DNA of 64,000 nucleotides from Cephalopachus bancanus (GCA_027257055.1 JAPVLO010000182.1:558001-622000), one strand, 5' to 3'. Counted from the stretch's first letter, positions 11,481-24,140 are shown. Notes: generated by a model from the letters alone, not told the origin. Translations and numbers: made by a program.

Positions 11481-12345
11481 AAACTTTTTACCCTTTATAC
11501 ACTAATGCTGGGACTGTACAAAGGTATAAACACCTTGGGGAAAAGCCTAGTAGGTTTTTATACAACTAAAGAACTACCTACCCTATGATTCAGTCATTCC
11601 TAAGATAAATTTAAAAATATGTCTGACTGGGCGCAGTGGCTCAGCCTATAATCCCAGCACTTTGGGAGGCCAAGGCAAGAGGATTGCCTGAGCCTAGGGA
11701 TTCAAGACCAGCCTGGGCAACTTAGTGAGACCTCATCTCTACAATAAATCAAAAAATAAGCTGGGCATGGTAGCACGCACCTGTAGTCCAGCAGGTCAAG
11801 GCTGCAGTGGCCATGAGTGTGCCACCGCACTCCAGCCTGGGCAACAGAGAGAGACTCCAACTCGAAAATAATAAAAAATAAATAAAACATATGTCCACAA
11901 GATAATTCATACAAGAATGTTCATAACAGCTTTATTAGGAACAGCAGACGCTGAAAACATTCAAGCATCTGTCAATATGAGAACAGATCTATAAACCGTG
12001 ATGTGTTCATTAAGTGGAATAACGAAAAGGAACAAACTACTGATCCCCAAAGCAACACGGATAACTCTTGAAAACACTTTACCAAGTGAAGGGAGTCATA
12101 CACAAAAGAGTACATACTCTTTAATTCTGCTGATGGAAGTAGAATACGTATTCTTTCATTGTACCGATAAGGAAGAAGGCAGGACAGTAGTTGCCTATGG
12201 ATGGAGTAGAAATTTACTAGGCAGAGACACGAGGAATTTTCCTGGTTGATAAACATGTTCTGTGTCTTCATGTGAATCTGTCAAACGTCATCTAACGTAT
12301 TCTAATGATCTGAGCATGTCGTATGTAAGCTTTACCTCAAAAGAA
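11481..12345 (+). mobile_element. old L1 3' end, sense
   Basis: Matches the order of an old L1 ORF2 end and 3'UTR: ACCCTATGATTCAGTCATTCC, GAATGTTCATAACAGCTTTATT, TCAATATGAGAACAGATCTATAA, AAAGAGTACATACTCTTTAAT, ending near GTAAGCTTTACCTCAA. An Alu at 11624-11887 splits it. Confidence 0.65.
11624..11887 (+). mobile_element. older Alu, sense
   Basis: AluJ-like dimer (GACTGGGCGCAGTGGCTCA), diverged, ending in an interrupted A-rich tail. Short duplicated flank AATATGTC / CATATGTC. Confidence 0.85.
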
Positions 12346-12960
12346 AAGATCTGCAGGTAAATACTGAACTGTAGTAAAGGATATGAATGCTGGACGATTT
12401 AGAAGGGAGTGCACTAACGTCAGCAGTCTCCCTTACAGGCATCGAAAAGGTCGGATGAATGAATCCGTGGATGGGAGATGGCTAAATGCGTACATAAGCG
12501 ATAGGACAAGGCGAGGAAATAGTAATGCCAGAATCTAGGGGGTGAGCATATCAGAAAGTGCATCCCGCCGTCGTAAAGGTTTTTCAGCCTTATGTTTCAA
12601 AGTTTCTGCAGTAACGAAGCGCGGGCCTTTCAGTGCCCATGGTTGGTCCCTACTGCCACATCCTCACACAGAAACTTCCTCGGCTTTCTCTTTCCGGCTC
12701 TGCATGTTCCAGGACCCAGGCTAAGGCCACTGAAACAACAAAGGCACACCCTAGGACCCATCAGCAACCGTTCCCACTCCCAGAGGCTCGGGTGGCAGAG
12801 CACATCCACTGCTCCCCCTTGAAATCACGTTCCACAAGGCGCTGCATAATACGAAATCCAACTACCCACCGCTTTGCGGAGTACCTGAAGCATCATCCCG
12901 TGTGATCAAGTTTCCCTCAGCCAGAAAACATGTAGTCCACCCATTGGTTGCCTTTATTTA
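12346..12960. other. non-coding stretch
   Basis: Unique-looking DNA between two L1 copies, with only short shadow frames. No gene, repeat or RNA identified. Confidence 0.4.
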
Positions 12961-13229
12961 CTTTTTATTTTTATTTTTTTGGAAATGCAGGTAAGAACTT
13001 TATTTCATTGATTTTATTTTATTTTTTTATTATAAGGAGGTGGGGTACAATTCAGGGTTAGGTATACAAACGATGATTATGCAGGGGCTCTTGTTGATGA
13101 GGTGGGCCTCCCCTCCCCTGGCAGTTTCCCTCAACAGCCAGTCCCACCCTGTCTCCCCTGACAGTTTCCCACTACTGCCAATCCCTGTCTTATAATATTA
13201 CAATTGCTCAAGGTCCACTTAGGAGTGAG

Positions 13230-16200
13230 AACATATGGTACTCTTTTCTTTGTTTCTATGATAGATCACTGAGTATGATCGACTCCAAATCCATCCAAGT
13301 TGCTGCGAAGTCCACGTTTGTCCCTCTTTATGACTGTGTATTGTATATTGTGTATATGTTCTATTTTTTTTTTATTCAGTCCAGCTTCAGTGGGCAGCAT
13401 GGCTGGTTCCATGTTTTTGCTATTGTGAATAGAGCTGCAACAAACACACGTATGCAGGTATCTTTTTTGTGGAATGATTTGAGCTCCTATGGGTGTGTTC
13501 CCAATAACGGAATTATTGGGTCACATGAAAGGTCAATTTCTAGTTCTTTCAGAAACCACCACACTGTCTTCCAAAGAGGTTGTACTAGTCTGCATTCCCA
13601 CCAGCAGTGTAGAAGTGTACCTTTTACTCCAAATCCTCAACAGCATCTGTTGTTGTTTGTTTTATTAATGACAGTCCTTCTTACCGGGGCTAGGTGGTAT
13701 CTCAATGTGGTTTTGATTTGCATTTCTCTGATGATTAGTGAGACTGAGCACTTTTCCATGTGTCTGTTGGCTGCCCATATGTGTTATTTTGAGGAGTGTC
13801 TGTGCATGTCTTCTGCCCACTTTTTAATGGGGCTGTTTGTTTTTTTCCTTTTGGTGCATTTGAGTTCCTTGTAGACCCTAGATGTTAGACCTTTGTCAAA
13901 TATACAGTTGGCAAATATTTTTTCACATTCTGTGGGCTGTCTCCCCGTTTTCTTGACTTATTTTGCTTTGCAGAAGCTTTTCAGATTGATGAGGTCCCAC
14001 TTGTCTATGTTATCTCTTATGGTATGGGCACTTGGGGTTTTGATCAGGAATTGGTTGCCAATTCCAATTTCCATAAGGGTGTATCCTGCATTTTCTAAGA
14101 TTCTTATAGGTTGAGGTTTTAAATTTAGGTCTTTGATCCATTTAGAGTTAATTTTTGTTTATAGTGATAGGTAGGGGTCCTGTTTCAATCTTCTGCAAGT
14201 AATCAGCCAGTTTCCCAGCACCATTTACTGAATAGGTTCTCCTCTTCCCAGTGGTTGTTGTTGGAGGCTTTGTCAAAGATGAGTTGGTTGAGAAATTGAG
14301 ACTTGCTTTCGGAATCTCTGTCCTGTTCTAGTGGCCTATATGCCTGTTCTTGTACCAATACCAGCCTGTTTTGATTACTGTAGCCTTATAGTAAGGCTTG
14401 AAGTCTGGAAGTGTGATACCTCCTGCTTTGTTTCTTTTGCTAAGGATTATTTTGACTATTCCTGGTCACTTATGTTTCCATATGAATTTCTGTATTGTCA
14501 TTTCCAGGTCTGAGAAGAATAATGCTGGAAATTTAATGGGTATTGCATTGAATCTGTAGATTGCCTTTGGTAGAATGGACATCTAAACAATGTTGATTCT
14601 TCCTGTGCATGAGCATGGAATATTTTTCCATTTGTTTGTGTCTTCTTTTTTTTCCTTTTTTTTCTTATTAAAAATATTTTTTATTATAAAATTGTGGGGT
14701 ACAGTTAAGGGTTAGGTATACAAATGTGCATCATTCAGGCACCCTTGTTGATAAGGGGTGTCTCCCCATCCCCAGACAGATATTGACTACCATCAGTCCC
14801 ACCTCCCTTCCCCTCCCTACCCCCCCCATAGTTTCCCACCACTGTCAGTCCTTTTTTTTTTTAAAGTATTATGGTAGATGTTCAAGGTCCACTATATGAG
14901 TGAGAACATGTGAGACTCAGATCTTTGTTTCTGTGAGAGATCACTCAGTATTATAGACTCTAGCTCCATCCAGGTTGCTGCGAAATTCATGATTTTTTTT
15001 TTTATGGCTGCCTAGTATTCCATCGTGTATGTGTACCCACATTTTTTTAATCCAGTCCTCTTTTGATGGACAGCATTGGTTCCAGGTTCTTGCTATTGTG
15101 AACAATGCTGCGATAAACATTCATGTGCAGGAATCTTTTTGATAGAGTGATTTGAGTTCTTCAGGGTATATTCCCAGTAGGGGGATTGCGGGGTCATATG
15201 GAAGGTTGATTTTTAGAGCTTTTAGGAATCGCCATCCTGTTTTCCACAGAGGTTGCACTAGTTTGCACTCCCACCAAGAGTGTAGAAGTGTTCCCTTTTC
15301 ACCACACCCTCTCCAGCAACTGTTATTTTTTGAGTTATTGATAATGGCCATTCTGACTGGACTTAGGTGGTATCTCAGTGTGGTTTTGATTTGCATCTCC
15401 TGTTTGTGTCTTCTTTGAGCAATGTTTTGTAGTTCTCACTGTAAAGTTTTTCACTTCTCTGGTTAGGAAGATGCCCAGAATTTCATATTTTCATGGTTAC
15501 TGTGAATGGGATTGTGCTTTTTATTTGGGTTTCTGCCTGCCTGTTGTTGGTGTATAGGAATGCAACTGTCTTTTGCACATTTATTTTGTACCTTGAGACT
15601 TTGCAAAAATCCTTTATCTGTGCAAGAAGGTTTTTGACAGAATCTCTTGAATTTTCAAGGCATAGGATCATATCATCAGCGGAAAGGGATAACTTGACTT
15701 CCTCTTTTCCTATTTGGATACCCCTGATTTCCTTCTCTTGTCTAATTGTCCTAGTGAGAACTTCCAACACAATGTTGAAAAAGAGGAATGAGAATTGGTT
15801 GCCTTGCCTTGTTCCAGTTTTCAGGGGAAATGTTTTCAGTTTCTGTCCATTTAACAATATGTTAACTATTGATTTATCGTAGATGGTACTTACTATTTTG
15901 AGGTATGTTTCTTCTATACCTAGGTGTTTGAGGGTTTTTATCAAGAAGGGATGCTGGATTTTATCAAAAGCTTTTTCTGCATCTAATGACATAATTGTGT
16001 GGTTCTTGATTTTACATCTGTTGATGTATTTAGTTACATTTATGGTCTTGCGAATGTTGAACCAGCCCTGCATCCTGGGGATGAAGCCTACTTGGTCACC
16101 GTGGATGATTTTTGAGATGTGTTTTTGGATCTGATTTGCTAGAATCTTGTTAAAGATTTTTGCATCTATGTTCATAAGAGATATTGATTTGTAGTTCTCT

Positions 16201-17774
16201 TTTTATGTTGTATCTTTACCTGGTTTGGGTATCAGTGTGATGTTAGCTTCATAAAATGATTTGGGGGGAATTCTTTCTTTCTTGATTACCTGGAATATGT
16301 TCAATAGGATTGATATCAGTGCTTCCTTGTACGTTTGGTAGAATTCTGCTGGAAAGCCATCCAGTCTGGGGCTTTTTCTTAGAAGGTACTTTTTGTATGA
16401 TGGAGTCAATCCCAGGCTGTTATTGGTCTATTTAGTGTCTCAATGTCTTCTTGTTTCAACCTGGGGAGGTTGTGTAATGTCAGAAAGTCCTCCATTTCAT
16501 TTAGGTTATGAAGTTTGTTTTCATATAGGTGTACATAGTAATCTCTGATCATCTTTTGCATTTCTTTGGGGTCAGTGTAATGTGATCTTTTGTATTTATG
16601 ATAGTGTTTATTTGGGCTTTTCTCTCTTTTTCTTGGTCATTCTGGCTAGGGGTCCATCTATCTTGTTAATTCTTTCAAAGAACCAACTTTTTGTTTTGTT
16701 GATGTTTTCTGTGATGTTTTTGTCTTGTATATCCTGTATTTGGGCTCTTATTTTGGTGCTTTGAATTCTTCTGCGAAAGTTGGGGTTTTGATGGCCTTCT
16801 CTTTCCATGTCTCTTAGATGATTTCTTAGGCTCTCAACTTTTGATCTTTCCATTTTCTTGATGTGTACTTGTAGAAAGATAAATTCCCCTCTTAGTACTG
16901 ATTTCATGACATCCTAGAGGTTTTGGTAAGATGTTTCTTCATCTTCATGTGTTTCCAGGAATCTTTAAATTTCTGCTTTGATTTCAGTGTTGACCCAGTA
17001 GTTATTCAGCATCATGCTGTTTAGTGTACCCATCTTTATGGGCTTTGGGGAGATTTTGTTGGGGTTGATATTTATTTTTATTCCTCTGTGGTCTGAGAAG
17101 GTACATGGCAAGATTTCAACCTTATGGAATTTGTTTATGTTTGATTTATGGCCAAGAATGTGATCGATCTTGGAGTACATTCCATGTGGTGATGAGTAGA
17201 ATGTATAAGATGTGGTTGTTGGGTGGAATAATCTGTAGGTATCTATTAAGTCCATTTGGTCCAGCGTCAAGTTTAGGTTCTGGATCTCCTTGATGTTTTG
17301 CCTCGACGATTTATCTAGGACAGTTAGGACAGTATTCAAGTCCCCTGCTATAATAGTGGTAGAGTCAATATCTTTTTTTTAGTTTACCTAGTAGTTGCTT
17401 TATAAATGCTGGTGCTCCTGTGTTAGGTACATATATGTTTAGGATGGATATTTCTTGTAGATGGATTGAAACTTTTATCATTATGTGGTGTCCTTTTGCA
17501 TCTTTTTAAATTTTTGATAAGTTAAAAATTACTTTGTTTGATAATAAGTTTGTGACTTCTGCCTTTTTTTGTGATCCGTTTGCCTGGAAACTCATTTTCT
17601 ACTTTCTAACTTTAAGTCTGTGTGTGTCCCTTATGGTGGGATGAGTTTCCTGATGCAACAAATAATTGGGACATGGTTTCTTATCCAGTTTGCCATTCTG
17701 TGCCTTTTTAATGGTGCATTTAGTCCATTCACATTCAGGCTGATTATTGGAATGTGATTGTTTATCACTGTCAT
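13230..17774 (-). pseudogene. L1 ORF2 remnant (endonuclease-reverse transcriptase)
   Basis: L1 ORF2 protein nicks target DNA with an APE-type endonuclease and copies L1 RNA with its reverse transcriptase. I place the start at the ATG whose product begins MTVINNHIPIISLNVNGLNA (17774), the usual L1 endonuclease N-terminus. The QETHL motif expected downstream is damaged. The endonuclease C-terminal part (17339-16965) keeps YSKIDHILG and SDHRGIKI. The reverse transcriptase part (16175-15483) keeps DAEKAFDKI and the active-site sequence SADDM, in which S replaces the usual F/Y. Frameshifts near 17630, 17340, 16600 and 16200 and a nested L1 at 14649-15400 break the frame. It is a dead copy. Confidence 0.85.
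14649..15400 (-). mobile_element. 5'-truncated L1 nested in ORF2 of another L1
   Basis: A T-rich tail at 14648-14670 leads into the L1 3'UTR and ORF2 C-terminus. The minus-strand frame 15121-15396 reads [19 protein letters not shown] and keeps [19 protein letters not shown]. The target-site duplication GTTTGTGTCTTCTTT is perfect on both sides (about 14634 and 15401), so this is a clean insertion of about 750 bases into the older L1. Confidence 0.9.
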
Positions 17775-17842
17775 GAAGCTCTTATAAAGTTTTTTCTTTG
17801 CTTGTTTTCTTTTAGTTTTGGGGTTGATGTATGTGTGTGTTT

Positions 17843-18840
17843 TCAAGTTTGCTGTTGTGTTGCATTCTCTGTTGATTCTGTGCTCTGTTGTTCTCTTGGG
17901 AAGTGTGTGGTCATTCTTTTTTTTCTTTCTTCTGTGCTTAATACCTTCTTAAGTGTCTCCCATAGGGCTTGTCTAGAAGCTGCATAATCTCTTAGGGATT
18001 GGATGTCTGGGAAGGATTTTAATTCTCCATCACTAATGAAGATCAACTTGACTGGGTAAGAAATTCTTGGTTGAAATTGTCATCTTTGAGGAATTGGAAT
18101 ATTGGACTCCAGTACCTTATAGCTTGTAGTGTTTCTGCCAATAGGTCTGCTGCTATTTTGATTGGTTTTCCTTGGTAGGTAGTCTGTCTTTCTTTCTTGC
18201 TGCCTTTAGTACTTTTTCTTTTGTGCCTACTTTGTATAGGTGAATTACTATGTGTTTAGGAGTTGGTCTTTTCATTTGATGTCTTATAGGGATTCTCTGT
18301 ATCTCTTGTGCTTGGCTGGTCACATCTCTGGTGAGATGCAGAAAGTTTTCTTGGATTACCTTCTGAAATACTTGCTCCAAAGTGTTCTCCATTTCCCTTT
18401 CTTCTTCTGGGATACTAATCAGGCATGGGTTCAGCTTCTTGATATAATCGCACATCTTTGTTCTTGCTTTCTGAGTCTTCTTTCTATGTTTTCTACAGAT
18501 CAGTTTAATTCCATGTTTTGGTCTTCAAGTTCTGAGATTCTCTCTTTAGCTAGATTAATTCTGCTTTCCATGCTTGTCACCTTGTTATTTATTTCCTGGA
18601 TGAAATTTTTTATTTCCAAAATCTCTTTTTATTGCCAAAAGAATTGCCAAGTTCTTTTAGTGTTGCATCTTGTCTTTCTTGAGTCTTATTCACTCTTTCC
18701 ATTCATTCTCTAATTCCTGTTGTATTGTGAGACTAGTCATTGATGACTTCCATTGTTTGGGCACCGAGGTGTGATTTTTCAGGAGTTTTCTCTTTGTTAC
18801 ACTTGAAATTGCCTGTGTTCTTCCTTTGTTTTTTCCTCAT
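17843..18840 (-). pseudogene. L1 ORF1 remnant (RNA-binding protein)
   Basis: L1 ORF1p is the trimeric RNA-binding partner of ORF2p. The N-terminal frame contains MRKKQRKNTGNFK with an ATG at 18840 that aligns with usual ORF1 starts. An upstream in-frame ATG at 18921 is possible but gives a non-typical leader. The 18455-18153 frame carries the RRM/CTD region (MENTLEQVFQKVIQENF, RPTPKHIVIHLYKV). The last frame ends with a TGA at 17845-17843, about 70 bases before ORF2. At least two frameshifts separate these pieces, so no full protein could be made. Confidence 0.8.
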
Positions 18841-20862
18841 TTGTGACAGATCTCTTGTTTTTCTCTTTAGTTCTTTTTTTAGTGTCAATGAGAGAGGTTT
18901 TCCCTTCTGATGTTTGCCCAACCCTTTATTCTTCCATGATCCATGCTGTGGATTTGTTATATTTTGTAATAGGATGGCGGGTGGGTAAATTTGCTGTCTC
19001 TTGTAGTGTTTGAAAGTCGAATAAAAGAGGGGATGTGGCGCTAGGATTCAGAAACTACTTGCAAATTGCAAAGTTCACTGATTGTGGAATATGTTCCCTG
19101 AGACCCACTCTATATGATGATGCAAAGCAGAAACCAATGCCAAAAACAATTGAACATACACACACAGACATACACAAAGCAAACTGGAATAACAACAAAG
19201 TGAAACAAAACAGAGAACAACAACAGAAAACCAAGAAAACTGAACACACAGACACATGGCTAGCACAAAGTGAATGGAGAAGAAAAGCCAAAAGACTGGG
19301 GGAAAAAAGGAATTCAGATTGAACCCTCCCACATATATTGACACACACCTTAAACTATAAAAAATAAAAATAAAACAGAAGAACAAAAAAGCAAAAACAA
19401 ACCAACAACAACAAAATTGAAAGATGAACACTCAATCATTCACATACACATATAAACAGAAAACAATAAAGCAATAAACAAAAGAAGAGAGAAAAAGAAA
19501 AGAAAAGAAGAAAAAATATTGAGGGGATGCAGATCAAACCCTCACATACACATTCATGCACAGAAGAAAAATATTTTTAAAATAGATGAACTAACAAACA
19601 AGCAGGCAAAAAATTTTAAAAAATTTTTTAAATTAAATTTTAAAAAGACCTGTCCTCTTGTGGCAGGCTCTGCAATTGTTCCTCTATTCTTGTCTCTCCT
19701 GCACAGCTTCCACCTCTTTCACTCTCTCCCCAATATCTGGAGCAGGGAAGGAGGAGGGGCAGTGGCGGTGGGTGGGGCTGCAGTCCGCCCCTCCCACTCT
19801 CCTACGGTCAGGGAGATCTCATCTGGTGGGGAGGTGCAGGATTGTCTCTTCCCCTGGTACATACTTGCAGGGGAAGTATGGAATGGAGTTCCATATCCTG
19901 GAATGGAGTTCTCCTATTGTGACTGATGTCCAGGCTCTGCCTGGGTTTGTCCCTCTCGGTCCTGGCCCAGCTGTGTGGATCTGACATTCAGAGGATTGCT
20001 GGGGAGGAGGGGGTTGGGGTCAGCCCCGGACTCACCACTGATCTCTTTGGAGTTCATCCTTGTCCTTTTTTGGCCACACTCCTTGTCCCATGGCTGGATC
20101 AGGATAAGAGGTGCCTGGGACTCAGCACTCGCCAGGTCCCTCTGGAGTTTGTGCTTTCGGGATGTTCCCTCAGGGTCACGATCAACCCCTGAGTAGCTGA
20201 CCCGCCCATCACAGAGATCAGGTCTGTTGCTCTGTGATGAGCACGCTGGAGCACTTTCCTGACCTACCTTCAAGATGGTGGCGGGGTGCCCCTCTTGTCC
20301 TCTTCCGTGGGACTCTACTTCTGGGCTCCTGCACAGCCCCTGCTGCCAGTGCCCTGCCAGGCGCTGAAGTGGTGAGGCAAAGCCTGGAGCTGGCAGTCTC
20401 TCCTGCTGCCGTGGGGAGGCAGAGCCTGGGGTGAGAGTCTGTCTTCACAGGAAAACTTTTGTCCATTTTTTTAAAAATGGCACTCGGCTTCTGCAACCTG
20501 GGAAGAGCCAAGTACGAGGCAGAGAAGCTGCTGCCCCAGGGCTGTGGCCACTTGCTCACAAGCCCCCACTGAGTCAGTCTCTCCCAGCATGTTCTTTCCA
20601 GGAAGGGCTTTGTTGATTTTTTTTTTAAAGGCACTTGGCTTCTGCATCCCGGGAATTGCTAGGATCCAAGCCCAGCAGCTGCAGCACCAGCCACTGCACC
20701 CGGAGAGCGCTGGCCGCCAGCTCCCTAGCCCCCACTCGGTCAGCCACTCACATGCCCACTCACCCACCAGCACCTACACAAAATTCTCCAAACACTCGCT
20801 CACTCACCCCGGGACTCAGGTAGTCCGACTGGCTCAGCCACCGTCTTCCTGACCCCACCATT
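18841..20862 (-). promoter_or_regulatory. L1 5'UTR with repeated unit
   Basis: In L1 this region holds the internal promoter. Here it has an A-rich stretch on the + strand (19130-19650), then GC-rich DNA to 20862. Two similar segments starting at CAGGAAAACTTTTG (20449) and CAGGAAGGGCTTTG (20599) share GGCACTCGGCTTCTGCA / GGCACTTGGCTTCTGCA and CCCCCACTGAGTCAG / CCCCCACTCGGTCAG at spacings of about 150-165 bases, indicating a diverged tandem unit. Confidence 0.6.
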
Positions 20863-21810
20863 ATTTTTAGAAACGTTTGACAGCATAGAAAAGAGGAAAA
20901 CTGTATAAATCCACAGTGACACCTTCAAAATAAACTCTTTGTATTCATTTTCTGTTTTTAAAAGAAAATGTGTCTATTATTTAAGCACAAGATATCTTTT
21001 GAAATTCAGAATGACAAGCCCTGAGAGCATTTAAGGATGTGAATCAATTTCAGACCCGAAGATAAATGATAACAGTATCTTTCCTATCATTCCTTTTTAT
21101 TTGTTTGTTTTTGTTGTCTATTGGGGTTTTTTTTGGAAGAGGTTAAACACTTTAGCAAGCCAAGTGTTTTCATGGAGACTTTGCAGGAAGGGCTTATTCA
21201 GAAATCAAGGAAGGTAGAAAGGCTCACAGTCTGCCTTGGGCCTTGGCTTAGCTACAGCTGTGCTTTCAAGCATAAACTCTGTGCATGAAGATATGCTTTG
21301 TATCCTGCCTCAAGCAAGTGCATTGGCTAGAGTCTTGGAATGAATATTTTACTTCTCATTCCCAGCTTGTCACAGGAACAACGAGGTACCTCAGGAAGTG
21401 TTCATTTTTAAAACTCTGATATGTATTAAGCTCTTACTATATACCCAGCACTATGCTAAACTCTTTGCATTCATTATCTTAATAGTCACAACTTGTCTAT
21501 GGGAGACATACAATTAATATCTATTTTATTGGAATAAAAATAGAAAAGTATTGAGATGAAATATCTACTCCTACAAAACCCCCCAGTTAATAATAAACAA
21601 CAGAAACTGGTGAGAACCTGAGATGCCAAAGCCTGTGCATGGACAGCCAAACTCATCTGCTTCCCTACAAATCCATCATTTGAGACATGACCTCAGAAAG
21701 TATCCACTCCATCTCCTTTATTTTAAAGTTTCTAGTGATACTGATTTTTTCCGCAAATAAATTATCTCAAGAAAAGCTAAGACATTTTTGAGGGGCAGTT
21801 ATTGTTGTGT
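20863..21810. other. non-coding stretch with MIR trace
   Basis: AT-rich DNA without a recognisable gene. Near 21424-21530, TATTAAGCTCTTACTATATA, CCAGCACTATGCTAAACTC and TTCATTATCTTAATAGTCAC match an antisense MIR core. The rest is unassigned. Confidence 0.5.
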
Positions 21811-22990
21811 TTTTTCCTTCAAATTTTATTGTGATAAAATGCACATAACATAAAATTTACCATTTTAGCCCTTTTTTAAGTGTACAGTTCAGTGATATTG
21901 AATACATTAATAATGTTGTGCAACCAGTGCCACCACCCATCTTTGCAACTCTTTTTGTCTCGTAAAACTGAAACTCTACACTCATTATTTTTATTTTATT
22001 TTTTTGAGTCGGAGTCTCACTCTGTCGCCCAGACTGGAGTGCAGTGGCTGCTCCCAGCCACTGCAACCTCGACCTGCTGGGCTCTGGCGATCCTTCCGCC
22101 TCCACCTTCCGAATAGCCGGAACTACAGGTGTGCGCTACCACGCCTGGCTGATTTTTTGATTTATTGTAGAGATGAGGTCTCGCCAAGTTGCCCAGGCGG
22201 GTCTCGAACCCGCGGGCTCAGGCCACCCACCTCAGCCTCCCAAAGTGCTGGGATTACAGGCTGAGCCACGGAGCCCGGCTTCTACACTCTTTAAACAATA
22301 ACTTCCCCTCCCCCTCCTTCCCTGCACCGGACAATTATCATTCTACAGTCTTTCTCCATGATTTTGACTCCTCTAAGTACCTCATCTAAGTGGAGCCATA
22401 CAATATTTGTCTCTTGTGACTGGCTTATTTCACTGAGCATAATGTCATCTAAGTTCATCCATATTGTAGCACATCTGATAATTTTCTTCCCTTTTAAGGT
22501 AGAATAATATTCCTTGGACAGACATGCCATATTTTGCTTATCTATGCATCCAGTGACAGACACTTGGGTTGCTTCTACATTCTAGCTATTGTGAATAATG
22601 CTGCGATGAACATGGATATACAAATATCTCTGGTAGACCCGGCTTTGAATTATTTTGGCTGCATACCCAGAAGTGGAATTGCTGGTTCACAGGGTAAATC
22701 TATTTTTAACTTTTTGAGGAACCGCCATATGGTTTTCCACAGTGACTACATTATTTTACATTTCCACCAACAGTGCCCAGGGATCTCAGTTTCTCCACAT
22801 TCTCACAACACTTGTTATTCTGTTTTATTGATAGTAACCATCTTAATGGGAGGTGTTATCCCATTATAGTTTTGATTTGCATTTTTCCAATGATTAGTAA
22901 TGTTGAGCATCTTTTCATGTGCTTATTGGTTATTTGTTATAACTTCTTTGGAGAAATTTCTGTTCAGATTCTTTGCCCATTTTTGAATCT
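21811..22990 (-). mobile_element. old L1 3' end, antisense
   Basis: The + strand reads as the complement of an old L1 3'UTR and ORF2 end: GATAAAATGCACATAACATA, ACCACCCATCTTTGCAACTC, GGAGCCATACAATATTTGTC, TGTGAATAATGCTGCGATGA. An Alu at 21984 splits it. Confidence 0.75.
21984..22279 (-). mobile_element. Alu (young type), antisense
   Basis: Full dimer with an interrupted T-rich tail, ending GAGCCCGGC. Target-site duplication TCTACACTC on both sides. Long left arm (CGCCAAGTTGCCCAGG). Confidence 0.95.
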
Positions 22991-23207
22991 GTTTTTTCAA
23001 TTGACAGATAAATTGTATGTATATTCTGTGTACAACATGATGTTTAGAAGTATATATACCTTGTGGGATGACTAAATCTAGCAAATTAGCATATGCATTA
23101 CCTCACATAGTTTCATTTTTGTGGTGAGAACACTTTGCATCCACTTTTGTAGCATTTTTCAAGAATATATTATTAACTACAGTTACCATGTTGTACGATA
23201 GATCTCT

Positions 23208-23454
23208 CTTTTTTTTTTGGAGTCTCACTCTGTCGCCCAGGCTGGAGTGGAGTGGCACACTCACGGACACCGCATCCTCGACCTGCTGGGCTCAGGCGAT
23301 CCTTCCGCCTCAGCCTTCCAAGTAGCTAGAACCATGCCCAGCTTATTTTTTGATTTATTGTAGAAACAAGGTCTCAAACCCGTGGACTCAGGCAATCCTC
23401 TCACCTTGGCTTCCCAAAGTGCTGAGATTACAGGCTTGAGCCACCGCACCTGGC
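23208..23454 (-). mobile_element. older Alu with internal deletion, antisense
   Basis: Runs from poly-T and GGAGTCTCACTCTGTCGCCC to GAGCCACCGCACCTGGC. Shorter than a full dimer because of losses at the arm junction and near GTCTCAAACCC. Possible short duplicated flank AGATCTCT / AGATATCT. Confidence 0.9.
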
Positions 23455-23939
23455 AAGATATCTTAAACTTACTCTTCCTAAGTAAAATTTTGTATTCTTT
23501 AACAATATCTCCCCAATACATCCCTAACTGCCCCAGCCCCTGGTAACCAACATTCTACTCTCTATTTCTACGAGATCAAGTAGTTTAGATTCTGCATGTG
23601 AGTGAGGTTGTGTGATATTTGTCTTTCTGTGTCTGGACTCCTTCAGATTTCACTTACTGTCCTCCAGGTTCATCCGTGTTGTTGCAAATGACAGGATTTC
23701 TCTCTATTTTAAAGCTGGATAGTATTTCACTGTGTATATAGCCCATGTTTTCTTTATCTACTTATCCACTGGTGAACACTTAAGTTGGTTCCATATCTGG
23801 ACTATGGTGAATAATGCTCCAATAAACATGAGAGTGCAGATATCTCTTTGACATCAATTACTTTTTATTATTGCTGAATATAGGAGTTCTCTCTAAACTG
23901 GGGATCTTAATCTATTATCAGATATATAATTTGTAAATA

Positions 23940-24140
23940 CAGAGGGTGCCAAAAAATGAATACATGTTTTAAGAAAGGAAAAAACTGTATTAAGATTGCA
24001 ATACTCAATAAGATGAATACAAATCACATTTGACTTCTGCAATTACAGGAGGTGCTCAAAGTGGTTACCATCAGCATCCAGATACTTCTGATTATGGCGA
24101 ATATCACTTAAAATGTGTATACTTTTTTTGGCACTCCCAG
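23940..24140. mobile_element. 201-bp mariner-type MITE
   Basis: The ends are inverted repeats of about 34 bases: CAGAGGGTGCCAAAAAATGA at the left, and CTGGGAGTGCCAAAAAAAGT on the opposite strand at the right. Both continue ATACA..TTTTAAG. A TA dinucleotide flanks each side, as expected for Tc1/mariner insertion. It is too short to encode a transposase, so it would have moved only with help in trans. It lies inside an antisense L1 that resumes after it. Confidence 0.85.

Larger units (their letters stand above)
12970..20862 (-). mobile_element. near full-length L1, antisense
   Basis: Reading the minus strand from 20862: a roughly 2-kb 5'UTR, ORF1 (18840-17843), a gap of about 70 bases, ORF2 (17774 to about 13230), a 3'UTR rich in CCCCACC runs, and a tail near 12970-13030. 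All L1 domains are present in order, but both ORFs have frameshifts and stops, so it is not autonomous. A younger truncated L1 (14649-15400) sits inside ORF2. Without that insert the element is about 7.1 kb, within the range of full-length L1s. Confidence 0.85.
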
